A stretch of DNA of 6,891 nucleotides from an uncultured Frankiales bacterium (GCA_946479905.1 CAMLIA010000207.1:1-6891), one strand, 5' to 3'; counted from the stretch's first letter, positions 1 to 5,740 are shown. The notes: generated by a model from the letters alone, not told the origin. Numbers and translations: made by a program.

Positions 1-149
1 CGCACGGGCCGGCGCTGAGCGTGGCGGACGACCGCGCGTGTGCACGGGGGAAGGGTGCGGGGCGGGTCCCTTCGCTCATGCACGCGCGGGGCCTCGCACG
101 GGCCGGCGCTGAGCGTGGCGGACGACCGCGCGTGTGCACGGGGGAAGGG
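1..149. repeat. 94-bp-period direct repeat (1-55 identical to 95-149), cut by left edge
   Basis: Bases 1-55 recur without a mismatch at 95-149, an offset of 94 bp. The first difference is T56 against A150. The unit therefore comprises the 55-bp repeated block plus a 39-bp spacer (56-94), and at least 1.6 copies are visible. Because the window starts inside the array, more copies may lie to the left. The second copy stops 7 nt before the end of the methyltransferase gene at 157. I see no coding reason for the repeat: open frames through it are low-complexity Arg/Gly/Ala translations typical of GC-rich non-coding DNA. Whether it is a local duplication or a dispersed genomic repeat cannot be told from one window. 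Confidence 0.9.
32..89 (-). terminator. Imperfect hairpin downstream of the methyltransferase, possible terminator
   Basis: CCGCGCGTG (32-40) is the exact reverse complement of 81-89, and GAAGGG (50-55) is the reverse complement of CCCTTC (68-73). The arms are separated by an asymmetric internal loop (41-49 against 74-80) and a 12-nt apical loop (56-67). Because 126-149 duplicates 32-55, arm 68-89 can pair with either copy, giving two mutually exclusive stems downstream of the minus-strand stop. There is no T-run after either stem, so a classical intrinsic terminator is not shown. U-less hairpins have been proposed as terminators in actinobacteria. The structure is visible; the terminator role is inferred. 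Confidence 0.35.
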
Positions 150-156
150 ACCTCGG

Positions 157-780
157 TCAGGGGACGACGACGGCGGCGAGCAGGCCTGGGCCGACGGGCA
201 GCAGGGCAGGCGTGAGCCGCTGCTCGTCCCGGACCGCCTTGGTGAGCTCGCGCAGCGCCACCGCCTCGGCGTCGCGGGCCGCGGGGTCCGCCACCCGGCC
301 GCCGGCGAGAGCCCCTGCGAAGACGACCAGCCCGCCCGGACGGAGCAGCCGCAGGGCCGCCTCCAGGTAGTCGAGGTTCTCGGAGCGGGCCGCGTCGCAG
401 AAGACCATGTCGTAGGCGCCGTCGGAGAGCTTCGGGAGCACGTTGAGCGCCTCACCGGCGATCAGCCGCACCCGCCCGGAGCCGTACCCGGCCTCCTGCA
501 GCGACTGCTTCGCGAGCCGCTGGTGCTCGGTCTCCGGGTCGACGGTGGTGAGCACCCCGTCGGCGCTCATCCCGCGCAGCAGCCACAGGCCGGAGACGCC
601 GGCACCCGTCCCGAGCTCGACGACCGCCTTCGCGGCGCTCGCGGCGGCCAGCAGCCGCAGCAGCGAGCCGGTGACCGGGTCGACGCACGGCACCCCCACC
701 TCGGCGGCGCGGGAGCGCGCGGCGGCCAGCGGGGCGTCCTCGGGGAGCCAGGCGTCGAGCCAGCCCGTCAGATCCGTCAT
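157..780 (-). CDS. Class I SAM-dependent O-methyltransferase (Rv1220c-like)
   Basis: This is a 207-residue protein of the O-methyltransferase family 3 type (caffeoyl-CoA/catechol O-methyltransferase-like), which moves a methyl group from S-adenosylmethionine to a hydroxyl of an unidentified substrate. The SAM-binding motif I is [12 protein letters not shown] (residues 53-64). An acidic residue closing strand 2 appears in TTVDPE (78-83), and the motif YDMVFCDAA (123-131) supplies the Asp that binds metal/substrate in the family. LRPGG (146-150) is the usual post-motif turn. The protein is soluble, with no signal peptide or membrane segment. Length agrees with about 215 residues for M. tuberculosis Rv1220c, which occupies the same position divergent from sigE. 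The ATG at 780 is chosen because the frame upstream of it overlaps the sigE promoter and start and looks non-coding. No good Shine-Dalgarno precedes it. Function in the stress locus is unknown. Confidence 0.92.
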   Translation of the reverse strand: MTDLTGWLDAWLPEDAPLAAARSRAAEVGVPCVDPVTGSLLRLLAAASAAKAVVELGTGAGVSGLWLLRGMSADGVLTTVDPETEHQRLAKQSLQEAGYGSGRVRLIAGEALNVLPKLSDGAYDMVFCDAARSENLDYLEAALRLLRPGGLVVFAGALAGGRVADPAARDAEAVALRELTKAVRDEQRLTPALLPVGPGLLAAVVVP

Positions 781-785
781 GAGGC

Positions 786-811
786 GGAACCTATCGCCCG
801 TCCGCGGCGTT
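786..811 (+). promoter_or_regulatory. ECF-sigma (SigE-type) promoter for sigE, likely autoregulatory
   Basis: GGAAC at 786-790, a 17-nt spacer (791-807), then CGTT at 808-811. Established knowledge: SigE-type ECF promoters in actinobacteria have a GGAAC -35 and a CGTT -10 spaced about 16-18 nt. Transcription would start near 817-820, leaving an untranslated leader of about 40 nt before the ATG at 860. Its position directly upstream of an ECF sigma gene of the same class suggests that SigE activates its own operon. Autoregulation is inferred; the match is directly visible. Confidence 0.75.
788..793 (-). promoter_or_regulatory. Possible leaderless -10 (TAGGTT) for the methyltransferase
   Basis: On the minus strand TAGGTT, a TANNNT-type -10, ends 7 nt before the ATG at 780, so transcription would begin at or next to the start codon. 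This is the spacing seen for leaderless mRNAs in actinobacteria, and it fits the absence of a Shine-Dalgarno sequence. No convincing -35 is seen. The hexamer overlaps the -35 of the divergent sigE promoter at 788-791. The match is short and could be chance. Confidence 0.3.
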
Positions 812-840
812 GCACCGGTTGACAGCGTGTACACAGGAAA

Positions 841-859
841 GAGGGGGAGACTTCTCCTC
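841..859 (+). promoter_or_regulatory. Hairpin masking the sigE ribosome-binding site
   Basis: The 19 bases before the sigE ATG read GAGGGGGAGACTTCTCCTC. The purine half is the only Shine-Dalgarno sequence near the start, and the pyrimidine half is its complement. In one register, 841-848 pairs with 852-859: six Watson-Crick pairs, two G-U pairs and a GAC loop. In another, 844-849 pairs with 854-859 around an ACUU loop, with one G-U pair. Both registers bury the Shine-Dalgarno, and both end exactly at the base before the AUG. Modest stems with G-U pairs of this kind are typical of RNA thermometers, but any such role here is inferred. Confidence 0.5.
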
Positions 860-1408
860 ATGGACACCGCCGAGGCAGCCGTCTGGGTCGCCCCCACGTG
901 GGACGAGGTCGTGCGCGACCACTCCGCCCGCGTGTACCGGCTGGCCTACCGGCTGACGGGCAACCGGCACGACGCGGAGGACCTCACCCAGGAGGTCTTC
1001 GTGCGCGTGTTCCGGTCGCTGTCGAGCTACACCCCTGGCACCTTCGAGGGCTGGCTGCACCGGATCACCACGAACCTGTTCCTCGACATGGTGCGGCGCA
1101 AGCAGCGGATCCGCTTCGACGCCCTCCCGGACGACACCGAGCGGCTGCCGGGCCGCGAGCGCAGCCCGCAGCAGGTGTACGACGACACCCACTTCGACGG
1201 CGACGTGCAGGCGGCGCTGGACGCGCTCCCGCCGGACTTCCGCGCCGCGGTCGTGCTCTGCGACCTCGAGGGGCTGTCGTACGAGGAGATCGCCGACACC
1301 CTCGGGGTCAAGATCGGCACCGTGCGCAGCCGGATCCACCGGGGCCGGTCCCAGCTGCGGGCCGCCCTCGCCCACCGGGCGCCGGTGCTGGCGGAGGTGC
1401 CGGTGTGA
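860..1408 (+). CDS. sigE: ECF RNA polymerase sigma factor SigE
   Basis: This is a 182-residue extracytoplasmic-function sigma factor, which directs RNA polymerase to envelope- and heat-stress promoters. Region 2 covers about residues 19-84. Its region 2.2 contains [14 protein letters not shown] (38-51), which binds core polymerase, and region 2.3-2.4 contains [17 protein letters not shown] (60-76) and a basic run at 79-83. Region 4 covers about 113-170, with the helix-turn-helix [20 protein letters not shown] (139-158) for the -35 element. These stretches closely resemble M. tuberculosis SigE as I recall it. The protein lacks the long N-terminal extension annotated for that 257-residue protein. 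The ATG at 860 is preferred because it has a GAGGGGGAG Shine-Dalgarno (841-849). An in-frame GTG at 827 lies too close to the predicted transcription start and has no such site. Its stop overlaps the rseA start by 4 nt, so sigma and anti-sigma are translationally coupled. Confidence 0.96.
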   Translation: MDTAEAAVWVAPTWDEVVRDHSARVYRLAYRLTGNRHDAEDLTQEVFVRVFRSLSSYTPGTFEGWLHRITTNLFLDMVRRKQRIRFDALPDDTERLPGRERSPQQVYDDTHFDGDVQAALDALPPDFRAAVVLCDLEGLSYEEIADTLGVKIGTVRSRIHRGRSQLRAALAHRAPVLAEVPV

Positions 1409-1875
1409 GTGCCCACCTCGGACAGGCCCTCAACGCCTTCGTCGACGGCGAGCTGGACCCCGCGAGCGAGAACGAGGTGCTCGCGCACCTGGCGTGGTGC
1501 GGCAGCTGCCGCTCCGAGGTCGAGTCTCTCCGCGGCTTCAAGGCGGCGCTGCGCCAGACCGGACCGTGCCTTCCTGGTGACCTGTCCGCGCGGCTGATGG
1601 CGGTGAGCTCCTTCCCCGTCGCGCCGATCGCCGAGCGCCGCCGCCGCCCGAGCCCGCACCTGAGCCCGCGCCTTCGTCGTACCGCCGTGTCCGGCGCCTT
1701 CGTGGTCCTCGGCCTCGGGGGTGCGTTCAGCCTCGCCGGCCCGCCTCCGCACCAGCCTGTCGCACCGGTCGACCCCACGAACGCCGGGTTCGTCGTCGAC
1801 CACAGCAAGACGTCCACCGAGGTGCCCTTCACCGTCGTGGACGTCGTGCGGAGCTCGGCCAGTCCCGCGCCGTGA
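1405..1875 (+). CDS. rseA: Membrane-anchored zinc-binding anti-sigma factor RseA
   Basis: This 156-residue anti-sigma factor is expected to hold SigE inactive. The cytoplasmic part (about 1-92) carries the zinc anti-sigma motif His28-x3-Cys32-x2-Cys35 (HLAWCGSC), preceded by the helix [11 protein letters not shown] typical of the family. A Pro/Arg-rich linker (71-92) leads to one hydrophobic segment (about 93-112, rich in Val/Leu/Gly/Ala). The remaining 44 or so residues would lie outside the membrane. That layout (N-in, one transmembrane helix, short outer tail) is what regulated proteolysis acts on. The GTG at 1405 has a GGAGG (1393-1397) 7 nt upstream and overlaps the sigE stop as GTGA. 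The length matches M. tuberculosis RseA (about 154 residues). The membrane segment is only moderately hydrophobic, so the anchor is likely rather than proven. Confidence 0.92.
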   Translation: MSAHLGQALNAFVDGELDPASENEVLAHLAWCGSCRSEVESLRGFKAALRQTGPCLPGDLSARLMAVSSFPVAPIAERRRRPSPHLSPRLRRTAVSGAFVVLGLGGAFSLAGPPPHQPVAPVDPTNAGFVVDHSKTSTEVPFTVVDVVRSSASPAP

Positions 1876-2900
1876 GCCGGCTCCGGCTCCTGCTGCTGAT
1901 CGGCTGCGTGGGTGCACTCGTCAGCGGGGGGTCGGTCCTCGCCTGCGTGGCCCCCGACCCGGGCGCGCCGGTCCCCGAGGCGAGCCGCTCGGCGACGGCC
2001 CTGGCGCTGCTGCAGCGGGCCGCGAACGTCACCCGCAGCACGAGCTGGCGCGGCACCCAGAGCATCGTCAGCACCCGCGGCGGCATGCCGCGCTTCGAGC
2101 TGCTCACCGTGGTGCACTCGCCCGGGGCCGGCACCCGGGTGGAGGGCGTGGCCGGCACGGGTGAGGCGGTCGCGCCGGACCTGCTCGACGAGGACCTGTT
2201 CGTGCTGCTCGTCCGGCACTACGACCTCGTGGTCGTCGGGCCGACGATGTGCGACGGCCGTCCCACCACCCTGCTCGAGGCCCGCCGGCCGGGCGTGACC
2301 GGGCCCGCCGGCGTCGCCGGCAGGTTCTGGGTGGACCGGCGCACCGGGATGGTCTGGCGCCGGGACGTCCTCGACGACCGGGGCGCGGTCGTCACCAGCA
2401 GCGCGTTCTCCCAGTTGGCGCGGGTGCCGTCGGCCACCGTGCCCGCCCCGGCGCTGCCGCTGCCCGGGACGAAGCTCGACGACCACGACCTCCAGGAGCT
2501 CATCGACCAGGGCTGGCCGCTCGTCGACCACCTGCCCGCGGAGATGGAGCTGTTCACGGCCCTCAAGCACAGTGACGGCGTCGTCCAGCTGTCGTACTCC
2601 GACGGGCTGTCCACCCTGTCGCTGTTCGTCCAGGAGGGGACGCTGCCCGCCCGCACGAAGGGCAGCCTCCGGGAGGTGGGCGGCTCGCTGGTGCACATGA
2701 CCAGCAGCGCGCCCGAGCAGCTCGTCTGGGCGGGTGGCGGCCGCACGTGGACGCTCGTCTCGGACGCCCCCGACACCGCGATCGACGAGGCCGTGCTCGT
2801 GCTGCCGCACGCCGACCCGTCTCCGACGCGGGAGGGCATGGGGGACAAGGTCTGGCGGGGCATGTCGCGGGTCGGGGCCTGGTTGAACCCGTTCGACTAG
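1872..2900 (+). CDS. rseB: RseB/MucB-like exported sigma-E regulatory protein
   Basis: This is a 342-residue exported protein of the MucB/RseB family. In gammaproteobacteria RseB binds the outer tail of RseA, shields it from the site-1 protease, and releases it on sensing mislocalised envelope lipids or lipoproteins. A signal sequence (1-24, hydrophobic core about 4-23) ends in SVLAC, so Cys25 could be lipidated; ordinary cleavage is the alternative. The N-terminal LolA-like domain (about 38-185) includes SWRGTQSIVS (58-67), ELLTVVHSPG (76-85) and GRFWVDRRTGMVWRRDV (150-166), all characteristic of the family. The C-terminal domain (about 205-312) includes GWPLVDHLP (214-222) and LSLFVQEG (249-256). 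The tail VWRGMSRVGAWLNPFD looks like an amphipathic helix. The GTG start at 1872 overlaps the rseA stop (GTGA); no strong Shine-Dalgarno is seen, so translational coupling is likely. M. tuberculosis has no gene at this position. Confidence 0.85.
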   Translation: MSRLRLLLLIGCVGALVSGGSVLACVAPDPGAPVPEASRSATALALLQRAANVTRSTSWRGTQSIVSTRGGMPRFELLTVVHSPGAGTRVEGVAGTGEAVAPDLLDEDLFVLLVRHYDLVVVGPTMCDGRPTTLLEARRPGVTGPAGVAGRFWVDRRTGMVWRRDVLDDRGAVVTSSAFSQLARVPSATVPAPALPLPGTKLDDHDLQELIDQGWPLVDHLPAEMELFTALKHSDGVVQLSYSDGLSTLSLFVQEGTLPARTKGSLREVGGSLVHMTSSAPEQLVWAGGGRTWTLVSDAPDTAIDEAVLVLPHADPSPTREGMGDKVWRGMSRVGAWLNPFD

Positions 2901-2930
2901 CGTTCACGTCCCCTGTCGAGGAGCACCGCC

Positions 2931-4115
2931 GTGGCTGACCCGTACGCCCCTCCGCCCACCCGCGCGCAGGCCTGGGGCTACTCGACCGAGATCCCGGGCA
3001 CGCCGGGCGAGCTGGGCCGCGGGCCGACGCGGCGGGTCTTCGTGAGCAGCGTCCTCGCGACCGCGCTGGTCGCCGGCGGCGCGGGCGGCTGGGTCGGCTC
3101 ACGCGGCGACCGCACCCTGGACGTGCACGACCGCAACGCCACCCTGGCGGCCCCCGTCAGCAGCACCCCCGTGACCCGGCCGGCGTCGTCGGTCGCCGCC
3201 ATCGCGGCCAGGGTGCTGCGCAGCGTCGTCAGCATCTCCGTGGAGAGCGCCGCCAGCGGCGGGACCGGGTCCGGTGTGGTGCTGCGGTCCGACGGCTACA
3301 TCCTCACCAACAACCACGTGGTGGCCGACGGCGGCACCATCACCGTCTCCTTCACCGACGACAGCCAGACGGACCTGAAGGCGCGCGTCGTCGGGACCGA
3401 CCCCGAGACCGACCTCGCGGTGGTGAAGGTCGTCGGCGGCCCGCAGCTGGTGCCGGCGGTCCTCGGCACGTCGAGCGACCTGGTGGTCGGTGACCCGGTC
3501 ATCGCGATCGGTTCCCCACTGGGTCTCGCGGGCACCGTGACGTCCGGCATCATCAGCGCGCTCAACCGCACGGTCCAGGTGCCGTCCGATGCGGGCGGGA
3601 GCGCCCCGCCGCTGTTCAACGCCATCCAGACCGACGCCGCGATCAACCCGGGCAACTCCGGCGGCGCGCTCGTGGACGGCGCCGGACGCGTCATCGGGAT
3701 CAACTCGGCGATCGCCACGCTGGGCAGCTCCGGGTCCGACGTGCAGTCCGGCTCGATCGGCGTGGGCTTCGCCATCCCGGTCGACGAGGCCCGCTCCATC
3801 GCCGAGCAGCTGATCCGGACCGGCAGGGCGACCCACCCCGCGGTAGGTGTCACCGCGCGCACTGTGGGCGCTGACGGCAACGGCCCGCGCGGTGCCCGCA
3901 TCCTCACCCTGGTGAAGGGCGGCGCCGCCCAGAAGGCCGGGCTGCGTGCCGGTGACGTCATCACCGCGGTCGCCGGCCGGCCGGTGCACAGCGTGGACCA
4001 GCTCGTCAACGCGTTGCGCGAGCACAAGGTCGGCGAGACCGTCGAGGTGACCTACCTGAGAGGCGGCTCGCGGCGCACCGCCAGGGTCGTGCTGCAGGAC
4101 AAGCCGGCCTCGTAG
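2931..4115 (+). CDS. htrA: HtrA/DegS-like membrane-anchored serine protease with one PDZ domain
   Basis: This is a 394-residue trypsin-like HtrA protease. An N-terminal tail of about 34 residues is followed by a hydrophobic segment (about 36-57) and then the protease domain (about 88-300). The catalytic triad is visible: His129 in LTNNHVVADG, Asp161 in ETDLAVVKV, and Ser243 in NPGNSGGALVD. GSPLGLAGTVTSGIIS (194-209) is another family signature. A single PDZ domain spans about 302-390 (AAQKAGLRAGDVITAVAG). One membrane anchor, one protease and one PDZ is the DegS layout, and the catalytic part faces outside. It may degrade misfolded exported proteins or cleave RseA; the second role is inferred from the operon. 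TRRVFV (33-38), just before the hydrophobic segment, resembles a Tat motif. GTG at 2931 is supported by GAGGAG (2918-2923) with 7-nt spacing; the gap after rseB is 30 nt. Confidence 0.95.
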   Translation: MADPYAPPPTRAQAWGYSTEIPGTPGELGRGPTRRVFVSSVLATALVAGGAGGWVGSRGDRTLDVHDRNATLAAPVSSTPVTRPASSVAAIAARVLRSVVSISVESAASGGTGSGVVLRSDGYILTNNHVVADGGTITVSFTDDSQTDLKARVVGTDPETDLAVVKVVGGPQLVPAVLGTSSDLVVGDPVIAIGSPLGLAGTVTSGIISALNRTVQVPSDAGGSAPPLFNAIQTDAAINPGNSGGALVDGAGRVIGINSAIATLGSSGSDVQSGSIGVGFAIPVDEARSIAEQLIRTGRATHPAVGVTARTVGADGNGPRGARILTLVKGGAAQKAGLRAGDVITAVAGRPVHSVDQLVNALREHKVGETVEVTYLRGGSRRTARVVLQDKPAS

Positions 4116-4139
4116 GCTGGACAGCGACGAGGAGGCGAC

Positions 4140-4466
4140 GTGCTCGGAGGGCTGGGGTGGCCGGAGGCCGCCGTCCTGCTGCTGCTCGCGCTGTTCGTGT
4201 TCGGCCCGGAGCGGCTGCCCGGCATCGCCGCCGACGCGGGCAGGACGCTCCGGAAGGTGCGCACCTACCTCAAGGGCATGAGCGACGAGCTGAAGTCCGA
4301 GCTCGGGCCAGAGGTCGCCGACCTGGACCTGCGCTCGCTGCACCCCCGCGAGTTCGTCCGCAAGCACCTGCTCGAGGACGACCCTGAGGACGCCTTCGCC
4401 GCGACGACCCGGCGGTCCGTGCTGCTGCCCGGTGAGCCCGCGCCGTGGGACCCGGACACGACCTGA
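4140..4466 (+). CDS. tatB: Sec-independent protein translocase subunit TatB
   Basis: This 108-residue protein is the TatB subunit of the twin-arginine translocase, which with TatC recognises Tat signal peptides and passes folded proteins across the membrane. One N-terminal membrane helix (about 8-22) is followed by the hinge FGPERLP (21-27) and an amphipathic helix (about 28-56) with Lys/Arg spaced along it. Glu9 lies at the position of the TatB-typical intramembrane Glu (Glu8 in E. coli), where TatA usually has Gln; this and the sigE-htrA context favour TatB over TatA. It is shorter than E. coli TatB (171) because the polar C-terminal tail is brief and acidic. GTG at 4140 has GAGGAGG at 4129-4135, and the gap after htrA is 24 nt, so it is probably part of the same operon. 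It ends 6 nt from the convergent mrp gene. Confidence 0.93.
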   Translation: MLGGLGWPEAAVLLLLALFVFGPERLPGIAADAGRTLRKVRTYLKGMSDELKSELGPEVADLDLRSLHPREFVRKHLLEDDPEDAFAATTRRSVLLPGEPAPWDPDTT

Positions 4467-4472
4467 CGCGCG

Positions 4473-5609
4473 CTACTTCTTCGCAGGGGTGAGCCCGAGG
4501 GACATCCCCGCGAGCCCGCGCGGCTTGCCGGAGATCTGCTCGGTGATGCTGAGCAGCTCCTTGCCGGCGGCGCTGTCCGGGTCGGACAGCACCAGGGGGA
4601 CGCCGTTGTCGCCGCCCTCGCGCAGCCGCTTGTCGATGGGGATCTGACCGAGCAGCGGCACCTCGGCACCGAGCGCGCGGCTGAGGCTGGCGGCCACGGC
4701 CTGGCCGCCACCGGACCCGAACACGTCGACCGGCTCCCCGCAGTGCGGACAGGGGAAGTAGCTCATGTTCTCGACGACACCGGCGATCCGCTGGTGGGTC
4801 TGCAAGGCGATGGACCCTGCCCGCTCGGCGACCTCCTGGGCGGCCAGCTGCGGGGTGGTGACGACGAGGATCTCGGCGGTGGGTACGAGCTGGGCGACCG
4901 AGATCGCGATGTCGCCCGTGCCCGGTGGGAGATCCATCAGCAGGTAGTCGAGGTCGCCCCAGTAGACGTCGGCGAGGAACTGCTGCAGCGCGCGGTGCAG
5001 CATCGGCCCGCGCCACACGACGGGGGTGTTGTCCTTGGTGAACATCCCGATGCTGATGACCTTCACGCCGTGCGCCGACGGCGGCATGATCATCTGCTCG
5101 ACCTGCGTCGGCCGGTGCTCGACCCCGAGCATCCGCGGCACGCTGAAGCCGTAGACGTCCGCGTCGACGACCCCGACCCGCAGCCCCTTGGCGGCGAGCG
5201 CCGCGGCGAGGTTGACGGTCACCGAGCTCTTGCCGACACCGCCCTTGCCGGAGGCCACCGCGAAGACCCTCGTGAGGCTCCCGGGCTGCGCGAACGGGAT
5301 CTCCCGCGTCGGGTTGTCGCCGCGCAGCTGGGTCTGCAGCGCCTGCCGCTGCTCGGCGCTCATGACGTCCAGCTCCACCTCGACCCGCGTCACACCCGGC
5401 AGGGCCTGCACCGCGGTCGTGACCCGCTCCCGCAGCGTGTCCTTCATCGGGCAGCCGCTCACGGTGAGGTAGATCCCGACCCGGGCCGTCCCGTCGGCGT
5501 CGACGGTGGCGCTCTTGAGCATGCCGATCTCGGTGATGGGACGGCGGATCTCGGGGTCCTCGACCGTCGCGAGCGCGGCCTGCAGCTGGTCTTCAGTGGG
5601 GAGCGTCAT
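4473..5609 (-). CDS. mrp: Mrp/ApbC-family iron-sulfur cluster carrier ATPase
   Basis: This 378-residue cytoplasmic protein carries and transfers Fe-S clusters to apo-proteins in a nucleotide-dependent way. An N-terminal MIP18/DUF59 domain (about 5-85) includes its conserved Cys53 in TVSGCPMKD. A linker of about 25 residues leads to the Mrp/NBP35 P-loop domain (about 112-365). The deviant Walker A is GKGGVGKSS (121-129) with the signature Lys122, followed by VVDADVYGFSVPRMLG (147-162) and LMDLPPGTGD (224-233). The cluster-bridging CxxC is Cys287-Pro-His-Cys290 in NMSYFPCPHCGE. The length is close to that of M. tuberculosis Mrp (Rv1229c, about 390). The ATG at 5609 is chosen because the domain begins there and the frame upstream is low-complexity and crosses a strong hairpin. 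The Shine-Dalgarno (GGGA) is weak. Intact by every motif I can check. Confidence 0.96.
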   Translation of the reverse strand: MTLPTEDQLQAALATVEDPEIRRPITEIGMLKSATVDADGTARVGIYLTVSGCPMKDTLRERVTTAVQALPGVTRVEVELDVMSAEQRQALQTQLRGDNPTREIPFAQPGSLTRVFAVASGKGGVGKSSVTVNLAAALAAKGLRVGVVDADVYGFSVPRMLGVEHRPTQVEQMIMPPSAHGVKVISIGMFTKDNTPVVWRGPMLHRALQQFLADVYWGDLDYLLMDLPPGTGDIAISVAQLVPTAEILVVTTPQLAAQEVAERAGSIALQTHQRIAGVVENMSYFPCPHCGEPVDVFGSGGGQAVAASLSRALGAEVPLLGQIPIDKRLREGGDNGVPLVLSDPDSAAGKELLSITEQISGKPRGLAGMSLGLTPAKK

Positions 5610-5619
5610 GATGCGTCCC

Positions 5620-5625
5620 AGCCTA
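5620..5625 (-). promoter_or_regulatory. Weak candidate -10 (TAGGCT) for mrp
   Basis: TAGGCT on the minus strand ends 10 nt before the mrp ATG and fits TANNNT. It would give an almost leaderless transcript, in line with the poor Shine-Dalgarno. The hexamer about 17 nt upstream does not resemble TTGACA, so support is thin. It lies downstream of the 5671-5710 hairpin, where mrp would need its own promoter if that hairpin terminates transcription. Confidence 0.2.
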
Positions 5626-5670
5626 GTTGCGCCCGGCACCTGCACCCGCGCCCGGAGCCGGCCGCGATCA

Positions 5671-5710
5671 TTGCCCGGCTGCTGCCCGTGCTGGGCGCGG
5701 GCCCGGGCAA
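5671..5710 (-). terminator. Hairpin between the lyase pair and mrp, candidate terminator
   Basis: TTGCCCGG (5671-5678) and CCGGGCAA (5703-5710) are perfect 8-bp inverted repeats around a 24-nt centre. The centre holds a further small stem, GCCC (5684-5687) with GGGC (5693-5696). The structure begins 31 nt past the stop of the CitE-like gene at 5741 and lies 61 nt before the mrp start. No T-run follows on the minus strand (the next bases are TGATCGCGG), so it would be a U-less type. The rest of the 131-nt gap shows nothing else convincing. Confidence 0.5.
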
Positions 5711-5740
5711 AGATCACGCCGCGCGCGAGCGCCTCGGGGG

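Noticed and set aside
40..822. 260-codon plus-strand frame through the left repeat and opposite the methyltransferase
   Set aside because: It is antisense to a gene with clear SAM-binding motifs, and the repeat part is non-coding in composition.
819..824. TTGACA resembling a housekeeping -35
   Set aside because: No TANNNT-like -10 occurs 16-18 nt downstream (that stretch is the G-rich Shine-Dalgarno), and it coincides with the predicted ECF transcription start.
827..834. Palindrome GTGTACAC in the sigE leader as an operator
   Set aside because: Only 8 bp, symmetry does not extend outward, and no second copy was noticed nearby; such palindromes occur by chance.
443..859. Longer N-terminal extension of sigE
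   Set aside because: The extension is antisense to the methyltransferase and crosses the promoter of sigE; ECF homology starts after 860, where an ATG with a Shine-Dalgarno is present.
781..897. 39-residue N-terminal extension of the methyltransferase
   Set aside because: It would run into the sigE coding region and cover its promoter; the family domain begins after the ATG at 780.
1308..2810. 500-codon open frame on the minus strand opposite rseA and rseB
   Set aside because: It covers well-supported plus-strand genes and shows only biased Arg/Gly/Ala/His composition without motifs.
2883..2897. Near-palindrome GTTGAACCCGTTCGAC at the end of rseB as a terminator or operator
   Set aside because: It lies within the coding end of rseB, has a 1-2 nt loop and a mismatch, and is followed by htrA with a good Shine-Dalgarno in the same apparent operon.
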